Part shown: positions 49,458 through 61,900 of the stretch, one piece after another
How the letters are laid out: the number at the start of each line of letters is the position of its first letter
Numbering within the stretch: the stretch's first letter is position 1
Assembly (NCBI GenBank): GCA_948470475.1
Contig: OX419347.1
Location: 18,022,675-18,086,674 of the forward strand
Reading direction: 5' to 3'
Source: Galaxea fascicularis
Lineage: Eukaryota > Cnidaria > Anthozoa > Scleractinia > Euphylliidae
Length of the DNA: 64,000 nucleotides
Program-made: the position numbers and the translations under genes
The notes under the pieces: generated by a model
Seen by the model: only the letters and a program-made list of their open reading frames with translations
Databases searched by the model: none
What the model was told of the DNA's origin: nothing

Positions 49458-52400
49458 ATGGCGATGAAAAAGGACGAATACTTAGTGATTCCTGTCGAGG
49501 AAAAGGAAATGGATGAACGACAGAGTCCAAATGAGTCTACAGATCCGGCTGAAGAGGAGCTGGAAGAGAAATTTGATAAGGAATTTTGGCTGAAGGTAAT
49601 GCATAACATAGTTGTCATCAGGTGATCTTTGTTTATGTTTTGGTGTCTGCTGCATTTGTTATGATTCTCAAATATTTCGCAGCTTAAATCCATATATAAA
49701 TCTGTAGCTCGCCAAACTGAATTTAAATTTTACCAGGGAACGAGAAAATACCTCACTAGACATTGTAATTATGAACTGGCGCCACTTTGTTTTGCAATCG
49801 AACTTACATACATACATACATACATAGCTTTATTTGTTAATGCAGGTTGGCAAATGGGCAGCCAAAGGCTGATGTGGACCTGCCTATATAATTACAATAT
49901 ACTAAGGTTTAAAATACAAATAAAGCTGGTCAATAAATAATTAGGTAAAAGCTGAGTATGTCTATTGCGTATAAGTATAATAAAGTGAGTAAGAAGTAAG
50001 ATAAAATCAAAAATAATAAAAATCCTCGTTCTTGTTTGTGCTCAAACATGATTCTTTATCGAAGCTTAACTTATTTAATAGTACCAGATCTTTTTTGATC
50101 TTTTGTTTAAAGCTTGCATAGCTATCTATAAGTTTAAGTGACTCTGGTAGGATATTCCAAGCAGTGGGTCCTCTGTAGGATAAAGATGTTCTTCCTATAG
50201 AGTAATTATACTTTGGGACATTAAATCCTTCTGCCCTTCTTAAATGGTAGCGCCGCGGCTCAGTTTTATGGAATAAGTCGCAGATAGATTTTGGTGCTAA
50301 ACCGTGATAAACTGAATACATTAGTGAAGTTAACTTAAGTTTGTAGACGTTCATTAAGGGCTGCCAGCTAATGTATTTTAGAGTCTCCAAGTTAACATCA
50401 GCAAGACTGTATATGATTTTTGCAGCTCTTAAGTGGATCCGTTCAACATTATGTAGCAATGCTGGGGAGCAGGTTCCCCATACCAATATGCCATATGTAG
50501 CACTAAGGACAATGCTCCGAAAATAAATGGCTTCCAGGACCTTCTTGGGTAGTACCCTCAACCGCTTTAGATATTTAACTTTTTGACTGAAGGTCTTACA
50601 AACTGCTGTGATCTGAGGCTGCCATGATAGTTTAGAGTCAATGACTACCCCTAGGCAGGTACTTGTGTTAACATAGCTTAGAATCTTATTACCAAAGGAG
50701 ACAGGTTTCAGGGGCCAATAGTGCTATTTCTGTTAATTACCATGACTTCTGATTTCCCACTATGAATGGTTAACTTATTATTTCTACACCAATTATGTAC
50801 ATCCCCCAGTATGCGATTTAGACCATCGCACACTGCATCAACTGAAGGGCCTATGTAAAATAGTGTTGTATCATCTGCATACATATCTATTTCTCCTTCC
50901 TTAATCTGATCTGAAGGTTAATCTGATCTTAATCAGAAGGTTTAACATTTTAAACAGATTTTAGGGATACGAACATCCCACGCTTGTCTTGGTCTACTTT
51001 AGCATACCGCATACAATTCCTGATTAGAGTGTAATTTTTAGAGGAGTATATTATTAAAGAAGATCAAACGTTTTGCTGCAAATTGTTTGATCAGACTGTG
51101 ATATTGTCAAGAGGCATAGCCAATAACTGTTATATTATATATAGTGAATCTTAGCGGTAAATGCACGTGTGCCGTTTTCAAAGTTCTGCCAAGGGAAAGT
51201 TTCCTTGATCCAAACGACAGTCCTTTTTCTAAGGCACAGATCATTTATTGCTGTGGTAGAGGTGGGAATGGACAAACACACAAAGGGTACTAGTGACAAA
51301 GACGTGTGAATGGGTCAAAATTACATGTAAAGCCAAGCAGCCCAGAACTTAATCCATGTAAACGAAAGTGACACCACACCTGATGCCATATTAGTTAACC
51401 TCAAAGCAGACAACAAGGTCTGAACCCTTTATTAAACTGCTTATGCATGACATGTATGTAACAGTGATCTGCTTAAAACAGTGACAAAATCAGTCAAATG
51501 AAGTAACTAATTTACAGTTGTTATACCACTTATACAGTAATTTGAACTCAAAAGAGTGTGTTGCATAACAATCAACTTCAATACCAGGTGCAAAACAGGG
51601 TGAAAAGTGAGGAAATGTCCTGGAACAGAGCCATGGATGAGGTGCGAGCAGATCAGCTGATTGAAAAGTATGGCAAGAACACTCTGCTTGTCATAATTCA
51701 TGAATGGCCACAGAAAAGAAAATACAAAGAAAAGCCAGAGTTGATACCAAGTCTAGAATATCTGGTGAGGAACATTTTACAATTTTGTGATTCACTTGTG
51801 AAAGAAACTTATTTGGAGAGGGTTAGCTGACATGTACATGAATCAGTGGAGCAAAAAATTCCTCTCTTAAAGTAAGAAAGTCCAACTGCAAAACATGTTT
51901 TGAACCCCATATTGCCCTGATACTGACAATCGACTGTTCAGTTAATAAACACTGATTTTTTGTAACCTCGAACGACGTTCATTAAAAACTTTTAAAAGAC
52001 ATTTTGACCGAAAACCTTTGGCCATCTTTGGTTGAATTTGGCAAAAAAGTGACAGCTTCCTTAAAGCATTCACCAAATTCAAACCAAAGATGGCGGAAGA
52101 TTTTCGGTAGAAACGTCTTTAAAAAGTTTTTTAAGGAATGTGGTTTGACATTTAAAAAAAATCATTGTTAGAAATTACTTATGAGTAATTGTGCAAACTA
52201 CTGACCGCAATTTCAGTATAACTGTTTAGTTATTGAACTCTGCTCTTTACCTAGATAAGCCGATTAACAGAAATAGTCCTTGAGAGAGACACAAAAGAAG
52301 ACTACAAATATTTGCGTATTCCTTCAAAAGATGATGCTACCCGTCCAACACTGTTACACCTTGCTGCGGAACAAAATTTTGTGCATGTCACAAAGTCCTT

Positions 52401-52720
52401 GGTGGAACATTATCCAGGTCTCATGTACTTATATACCAAAGAGCAAGAAGGTAGCCCTAGTTGTTTACCAGTTGAGTTGGCTTTAAAGAAATACAAAGAT
52501 GACACAGCGGCTTATTTGGTGTCCCAAATGCGGCATGATCGGTGAGTTGGTGCAAGGCAGTTGGTGTTGAATGAATCCCATGCATGCCCAACACACTGAA
52601 ATAGATATGATTTGTGAGAACAGCATTACCATCCATACTATCAGTAACAGATTATGTTTTGTGGAAGTAGCCTCGTGATTTATGCCATTAAATGGATACA
52701 TGTCTTTAGCATCACCCAAC

Positions 52721-52757
<37 letters not shown>

Positions 52758-52903
52758 TGCTACTAGAGGACTATTAGTGATAGTCCTCGAGTAGCAATCG
52801 AGCGTTACACTTTCTTTCGTTTTATTCCCAAATAAATATTTCTTCAACTTGCATTTGCTAACTTTATAATTGCCTTTTCTGTCCGATTAGTTGGGTGATA
52901 CTA

Positions 52904-52937
<34 letters not shown>

Positions 52938-55900
52938 GTCAATAGCCCATTCGGCTTCGCCTCATGGGCTATTGACCCGTAGCCCTTGCGGGCTACAGGT
53001 CTAATTGTTAAGTAGACCTTGCTCTTTCATTGTGAGCTTTCTTCCTTGTCACTGATACCATAGGTATCAAATCTATATATACACTTTATTTAAAGAGGGT
53101 GGCACGGAATAGTTAAAGCAACTAATAAACTTGTGGCCCTCTACAAGGTCAGCACTAGGGGTGGTCACAGCCAGGGTGCGTTACGTCCCTAGTAGTTCTT
53201 TAACGTCCCACAGAATTAATTGTGAAGAGTTGTGAGACGGGACCTTCGGCTTATCGTCCTTATCAGAGAAGACTAGAAAGTAACCATTTGCAGATGTCAT
53301 TGCAAAGGAAGCACTCTCTCCTCAGTTATTTAAAGACCCTCAGTGTTGGTCCAGCCGGGGCTTTGAACCCACGACCTCCCGCACGGTAGTCCAGCACTCT
53401 ATCAACTGAGCCAACCGGTCGGCGGTACGAATCGTAAAGCTGCCCTTTAAAATGAAATTATTTGGTCTGAATTAGTTAACTCCCATGAAGCACCCTGAAA
53501 AGAGACCCTGCTTGGGACTACTGGCAACTGCTTGTTTGACTGAGCTGTTTGTCTTTGGAAAAGTGTTCTGTCTTCGAGGAGTTATACGTTTTGAGTAATG
53601 TTTGTGGTTATGGAAACTGTGTAAAGCAGAAAGTTCAGAACCTTCTTAATGCTTGCTTAATGTACTCTTTTAGAGTTCAAAAGCTGTTTCTTTGCAAGGA
53701 AGATGAAGAGCAGACACCCATGAAGTTTTATTTTGGAGATTACATCAGCTGTAAAGATGGAAACACAAACGAACCTGTTATGAAGGTATACTAACTCCAC
53801 TGTGCAATTATGTTCAGGTATTCACATGTCAGGGGAAGGGGTACTGGAGACTGAATTCAAAACACAGCAACACCAACCAACAAAGAAAACACCTCTTTTT
53901 CTCTTGACATCTTTTAGGTGCATAAATATTTGGCCTGCACTAGCACCTAAGACTATAATTATATTTTGAATTATATTAGGGAGGAGTATAAGGGAAACCT
54001 CGAAGCTTTTAGAAGTTTGCTTCATATGTTTTCACAGAGTTTTTGGGGGGAGGGGTAGAGAAACAATAAAGAAAATTTCTGGGACAGGGGCAGAGACTAT
54101 TATATTCATCTTGAAAGAACCAGCTGCTCAATTATATAACAGCATTTAGCAGGTCTGTTTTACAGGTCACATTCCACAGGTCAGATGAATAAACAAGCCC
54201 AAAAGTGTCTGCTAACCCTAATCACTTCGTTTTACCGTTTGGTATCGTTACCAATTTATTGATAAAAGAGTGACCTCTATCTGTGGCCTGTGGAATGTAC
54301 CTTTTGACCTGTGGAGTGTGGCTTGTAAAAGAGACCGTCTAACAGCATTAAGATTCCTGTGCTTGAATATATCGTTAAAGAAATAATTCTTTTAACTTTA
54401 AAGTTCCTCAGAGCTTTTGAGGCGTCTTCCAAGTCACTTGACTTGATGTGCTTACTGATATGCAACCTTATTTTGGTGGCGAGGTTGGTTATTGAAGTGA
54501 AGATTCCCACTGTGACAATGTTTGTATCGTATAGAAAACAGTCCTAGCAGTATTGGACAAGCATATCAATCCCCGCTGGCCTTACCTACCAGAGAGAAAA
54601 GAAGATGATGAAAATGATGATGAATTAGCGCGAGCATTGAGTAGCGTGCCAGATGACCCTATGACCTATGACTTCTTTTATCACATACTCGAAGCTGATG
54701 ATAATGGTCGACAGCCCAAGATTGAAGTGGCTACGGAGGTTGATGAGAGTGGAATACCAATAAAGACGAAAATGGTGCCTAATCCAAAATTTAACCACAA
54801 GTCCTTGTCGTGTCTCAGGCGCATCGCGGAGAGTGGGAACAAGGTTTGTATTGAATTATAGAGTGGTCAATGCTTTCGTTTTACTACGCTTTCTGATTGG
54901 TTAACAAACCTCGCGCAACTTTTTCAACCAATGAGAAGCCAAACCAAACCCAGTCGTGACTTCCTGTCATCGCATTTTCCGGCGTTCGGCGACGGTCAAA
55001 TGTAATTGCTTCGTATTCTGATTGGTTCATTGCTGTTTGGCTCTTTTTTGATTGGTCAGAGTAATTGTTTTGGTTTTGGAGTTACGCCATGAATAAGGAC
55101 GTCATTCACTTGTGTCGGGACTACTGTCACTTAGTCACTAGTAAATACCACTGATGAACGGTCAGTGGTCTCGAAACGTCTCAGCTTTTTGCTACCTTGT
55201 CAGAGCGCGAAGTTATTTCAGTTGAAAACTTTACAAGATTATAAAAAAAATAAACTATGCGAGTTTGCGACAAACTTGTCGGCTAATCGTTGGAAAACTG
55301 AGTAGGAAAGTATTTTTCGGGACACAAAATTCTTACGGAGTGCTGAGAACCGAAAACCAATAGCCCGTTTGTCGAAATTTCTGATAACTTTCATGGTCCG
55401 AAAAACGAAGTTATTTTCATCGTAGCTCTCAAAAGACGCTCACTTCCTATTGGTTTAAAGGTATTTATAATTTCATAGAATACATCAGGCATTGCGGAGG
55501 TAGCGCGAGAATCTGACGTTTCTTAAATACTTTGCTTTCAATTGCAGTGGTATTTTTTGGCGGTTGATACATTAAAAACTTTTGAAACTGTGTAGCGCTT
55601 TTAGTAGGTAACAACCGAAGTGAAAAGTTGGAGCCCTAAAGAAAAATATATCTTTCAGACGTTTCGAGGCTGTTGCCTCTTCGTCAATGGAAAACGCAAC
55701 TGGCAAAAACTCGTGCTTTTTTTTTTTTTTTTTTTTCACTTCAATCAGTCTTTTGCGGTAAAGCAGATCGTAGTAAGGAGAATTAAGGATAACCACACAT
55801 TTTTCAGGGATAATTAAGCTTCGATTTTTTTTGAAAGCTGTTTAGAATTATGGCTTAATTTCTGCGAAGAATGTGGGTGTAGCCTCCCCAGAATTTCGTT

Positions 55901-58900
55901 TTAAATTCACTTAAGCCTTTCTATGATTAACAGTTCCTGCCCCGCATAAAACATCCTAAATTAGAAGGCACAGTACCATCTTTAATGCAGCAAAGTTCTT
56001 TGCTAAGACGCACGAGTGATTAGTGGCTGCATATTTTGTTTGGTCGAAAACGAATAGAACTTTTTAGCGGTGACGTTTGGAATGGGTTTTTGTTCTGATG
56101 AGATAAGACAAACTGAGAAGAATGACACAGCATTAAGCGAAAAATGTGATTTAATTGGAATGTGCCAATTTAAGAGTTTTCCGTGATCAAATATAAAACT
56201 GTTTCATCATCAGGACTTGGACCTTGGACTTGTTGGATCAGAACCGGGTTCAACGGAATCGCTGAAATATGCCCTATTAAGATTTTAGACTAAGGTCTTT
56301 AACACCATCCAGAAATTCAGGGGTAGAAAATTACATTGTGTTGATATGCCAGATATGCTCTTTCGTGGGAGCAGACCAAGTTCAATTTATACCAAACAGA
56401 TGTTGGGCCAAGTTTGTGCTTAATCGTGTAAGTAAAAGAAAGAACTGCATTCAGATTGGCTGAGAGAATGAAAAATGATGCTAAGTTGGCGTAACTAACG
56501 ACTTAATTGACCTCAACTTGACATGCATCACAGGAGCACAGAAAAAGGCTTGAGAATCTTGTAATTTTGACAGAATTTTCCATTATCACTTGAAGTGTAA
56601 ATCCTTATCGCTCTCGCTCTCATCGATTATCAATACTAATGTTAGGAAACTTTATTTAGTGTTGTGTATGAACTCGTTCATATTTTTAGTTTATTGTGCG
56701 GAATAAATATCACAAACGGAATACAATATCAGCTTATCCCAGACATTTCCATTTTTGAAGGTACAAAAAAGAGACGATAAATGAACTTCACCAAATTGAA
56801 CCAAACACTCTGTCGTTTACTTGAAAGATGCACGACTATCAAGCGCTCTTTCCATATCTTATACTAGTTCTTTTCTTTTGAGCCTTTCGGGAAGAAACTG
56901 TGGGGTACGAGTTAACCTAACCCGCCTGGAGACTGAAAAGAGTGGAATAGGGAAGAAGCAAGGGAATCAGAACTTCTCCTTAGCATATCACTGGTTCCTC
57001 AGTAATACAGAGTATGAGAATACAGGAAATGATCATCTGGGATCAGTTGAGTTAACATTTATACAAATTCTCCCTACATGTAACATATGGAATGTGTGAA
57101 AACTGTAAGGAGAATAAAAATATTGTTACTGGGGATTAAAGGGTCGAGATCTAGCAAGTGAGTTTCAGGCGCTTTTTGCGTCAGGGAGGTGCCTGGTCGC
57201 AAGTTAGATTCTAAAGAACGTCAGGCCCGAAAGTAACTGGCATTCAAAGTACGAAACGATCCCAAATGCAACCTGAGTGTCTGTTTATTGAGACTGCAAG
57301 CGTAATTACCGGTCTAGAATTATGGAACAGATCTATTATCTCTTAAGGTGTAGCTTACGGATTAGAGGAAAAATACAACTTTGCATATATTTTTTTTGGA
57401 TTGACTACCGTGCACTTTTATGGTCAACACCAAAAGGAAAGGGTTTCGTCGCATGTTGTGATAGTAACTAATAAAACTCTGAATCCAAAAGGATCGAAAG
57501 TCGTTACTTTTGAGACTCGATCGATGATATTCAGTTACTTTTTTCTCTTACAACACGCAGTAAACGAAGAAAATGTTTGTACAGGTGGCCTTTATTTTCC
57601 TTGATTTAACTCGCAGTACTCGTTTCCATGCCTAATATGGTGCTGTGTCTCAATTAGTTGCTAAAAATATAGAGGAAAGGATGAGGGCAAGTCAGCAGAT
57701 ATTACACCCCGGATATAACTATCAGAACCATGAGTCGCCGGATGTTCTTGATCAGTCACGAGAGAGTTTGCGGTTTGGGCCATATCTAGATCGGTGAAAC
57801 TCAAGAATTCTCTTACAAGGACATGAATTGTTCAGCGCTTCATAATATGTCTTAACGCCAATATTGAACAATTTTTGGGACCATTGCGTGAGAGATCGAC
57901 ATGCTTCACTTGGGAAGGAGTCATTTTTATTGATTAAAATATCGTGTTCACCATCTTAGTTCGACACCATCGTGACAGTTACAGTCGACTAAACATTTCG
58001 GATCCGGCGAAACGTTACGCGACACGCTACAAACCATGTCAAGTTCGAACTCCACAGCTTCGAACAGTATCCCTCAAGGATATTTGTTGGCGCAAGTTAT
58101 TGTCAGTTTTGTGTTGGCTACACCAGCGGTTATCTCAAACGTGATTTTGCTGTTTACCATTCACAGAAGTAAGATATGGCGGTCGCAGGTCACTTTATTA
58201 GTGATAAACTTGAGCGTTTGCGATTTTATAACAGGATTGTTGCCTGGATATGGGAGTCTTTACTACGATATCAATTTATTCATGGGCCAGACGAGAGAAC
58301 GTCTTTTAGGGTCGAGACTTGTGATAACCTTTGCTGCTGTTGTTACAAATATCGTGGCATCATGTACCATAGCTGCGATGGCGTTCGATCGTTTGCTCGC
58401 AGTGGCGTCTCCTCTTCGTTACAAAATGCGCGTGAGCTCAAAGAAGGTAAAACTATTTATCGCAGTTATTTGGATTTACTCCTTGCTGTTCTCTAGTCTA
58501 GCTATCGTATTATCCAACACTGCATTTGTTCTTCTGTACTGCCATCTTCATGTCTCGCTTCCCTTGATCGTGTTGCCTGTAGTTTACTGGAAAACGTATC
58601 GCGCGTTACGATACCATAACAATTGTATGAGAAGTGTGTCTCAAACGGATGTCAGAAATATGGAGCAGATGACTTTAGCCCACAGGAACAGAGAAAGGAG
58701 AATGATTTCCGCTTTCCTGATTGTTCTGGTCTTGTTTTACCTAACTTTCGCCCCTCAATATATTGCCCAGAATATGTTGGTGGCACTTCCTTCTTTGTTA
58801 AGAAAGGAAAGCTTCCGCTTTTTTCTGTACACGTCGAATAAGGTGCTCTTAGTCAATTGCAGTTTAAACCCATTCATTTATGCTTGGAGAATTCCAAAAT

Positions 58901-61900
58901 ATAGAAAAGCTTTTAAAGATGCCTTCAGAGGGTTTCGCTGCCGAAGGAACTCTCAGTACAATGTGCCTGATGCGTTTAGGATGGTGCACGTTCCGCCCAC
59001 CGATACTGATTCCTCCGACCCGGCTGTTTCGACGTAAAAAAAGAACAAAAGTACCAAATATAGCTGAACAAGAACAAGGATGTCTATGGATACAGACAAA
59101 CATTGCGTGTGTGGCTGACCTGTGTGTGGATGACCTCGCTTGATTAATCCTCGATTAATTTTATGCGAGCATTAGCCCTTGATTGGTCATTTTAACTATA
59201 AAGGACACCATGGTCGGCTGGAAAACAGTGGAGAATTGGAGCAGAAAAAAGTATGCTCTCCCCACACCCACCCTGTACGATTAGTCAATACTGCGGATAG
59301 TAGCAAACACTTGGAAAGTAAGAAGTACCTGTTGCAGTATCATTGTAAGCAGTGTAATCTCGTGGCTTTCGTAGAGCTTACAGTTCTATTTATTGTAAAT
59401 AACGGATTTTAGTCCGAGATTAATGGTTGCCTTTGGGATCTCATCATTCTCACAGGTTTAAATGACTTACCAACTGAGGTGACTTCTTAGTTGTATTATA
59501 TTTATGTCAAAGTTAGTAACGACAGAAAGCAGCTTTATTTGAAGAGATTCCGTGAGCAGCAGGGGGTAATAAAAGTAATTATGCCTTGTTTTGAAATTTG
59601 AGAAATCTGTATGACTAAGACTTTCAGCTTTCTATTCTATGCGACTTTGTGAACAACTCGTCTCCTCTACAGTGGGAATGGACCAGTTTTTTCTTTCAGT
59701 TCTCAAGTTTTAGTGCGAACTGAGGAAGACTTTCGCGTATTAGGTATTTCCTAAAATAAAAGTATTTGGGCCATCAGGTAATGCCTAATTTTAATTGTTT
59801 AAATACTGGATTAACTCGCACGGAGGCGACCAGTTAAGGCGCTGCACAAGTTAGTCAGAAAGTATACGGTTGAAGTATACTTGTTGGAAAAATAACCTAC
59901 TAATTGAAAACAAATATACTTCATGCATGCCTTGTTTACCGGTAGCCTAAACACAGAAATAAGACTGGCAAAACCTAACGATAAGAAATATAAAGGTGTC
60001 TTGTATTTAACCAAGCACATTCTGTTATACTGTTTGTTTTCTCTTAGCGATAGTGCTCAGTAGTGGCCTTTTCAAAGCTGGCAGAACCTATCTCTGCAGA
60101 GTCTTGCTAAATTAATGAAGGAGAAACTCCTTCCTCTTCGTCAGTAGAGATATTTTATTAAGGTGAAACTGACAGAGCTGACTCCAATTCCAATATTTGT
60201 ATCGCACTTTTTTGGGATCCGAGTATAATGGCTTCTGTTACAAACACAAATGCACCTGTGTATAACGCCGGTGGGTATAGAGCATTGCTATACTTGATAA
60301 ACAAGAGAACCAAGAGTTAGAAGAAGGTTTTTGCTCTCATCGGCTTTGTTTCTTTCGCGAAAGTGATAAGGATACCCTCTTTGGCATTAGGACTACAATA
60401 TCTTCGCTTTGAGTGGCGATTGGAAGTGTCAGTCAGTTTGATTGGTCATCAATACAACAACTGACGTCACTGAGACCCTTCTCTCCATGCGTGGGAGACG
60501 CCTTTTTTCAGATGTCTGAATGAACCAGAACTATAAAGCTTCTGCCCACGCAAGTTACCACCTTTTTCCAAATGTAAGGATATATTTTGTTATTGTGGTA
60601 GAAAGATTTTGAAGAGTAGACAGATAGAATATGGGAAATACAAACACTTAACCCGTAACAGAACGTAGATCGCCCTCTATTTTTCCCTTTTTTCCTACAA
60701 CACTTGGTAACTATGTTTGGCTCTAAAAATTAGTGGTAATGATTCTGTATAATTAATTGTATTTTTAAAAGAATGCCATGAAATAAACGAATACTACCAA
60801 TGAAAATGAGTTGTTTAATTATTTATTCTTTCGTTCGCTCACTCATCGTTAAACAACGTATTAGAGAGATGCGTACGGCCAAAGAGTGTGACTTACAAAA
60901 CAGTCGTTTTTTCTTCTTAAATCCGTCGCGAAAGGCCGCGGATCGTGGATTCTCGCGCGTACTCTTCGCACAAAAGTGCAGCTGCTTCCCTCGTTTTACA
61001 TACAAAGAAATAATTTTTTCCAGACAAACTGCCCTCGTCTTTATTTCACCCTCGATCTTTTCTCAGGTGTATTCAGTTTATCTTAAATCTCGCGCAGTTG
61101 AATGTAACAGGCACAACGTAACTTGAACGTTTTCGGCGGATAAATTCGCCAAAAACTTCGTTGAAGGCTTTTCTGTATTTTGGTATCCTCCACGCATAGA
61201 TAAATGGATTAATAGTGCAGTTTACCAACAGGAACTTGTTCGAGGAATAAAGGAAAAAGGTAAAACTTTCCATCTCTAAGAAAGAGGAATGAATAGCTAA
61301 CATATTCTGGGCGACAAATTGGGGAGCAAAAGTTACGTAAAACAACACAAGAACTACCAAGAGGGCTGAGATCATTCGTCTTTCTCTGTTCTTGTGGGCA
61401 GATGTTATTTGTTCTATATCTCTCCCATGACACGAATAGGCATTCCGTATTTGGTTGTTATGGCATCGTAACGCGCGATACGTTTTCCAGTAAACTACAG
61501 GCAGCACGATTAAGGGAAGCGAGACATGAAGATGGCAGTACAGCAAAACAAATGCTGTTTTAGACAATGCCATAGCTAGAGTGGAAAACAGCACGGCATA
61601 AATCCAAATAACTGTTGTAAATACTGTGATTTTTGTTGTGGTCACGCGTGTTTGGTAATAAAACGGAGACGAAACCGCGAACAAACGATCGAAAGCCATG
61701 GCCGCTATCGTGCACGATGCCACGATATTTGTAACAACAGCCGCAATGGTTATCGCATGTTTTAGCCACAAAAGGTTTTCTCTGCCTTGACCGAAATATA
61801 AGGTAATATCGTAAAAAAGGCTACCATACCCAGGCCCCAGTCCAGTCAGAAAGTCGCAGAAGCTCAAGTTTATCACCAGTAATGCGATTGGTTTGCGCCA

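Noticed and set aside
58176..58496. Additional ORFs overlapping the two GPCR genes in other frames
   Set aside because: Shadows of the receptor coding sequence; composition is Cys/Arg-rich nonsense without helices.
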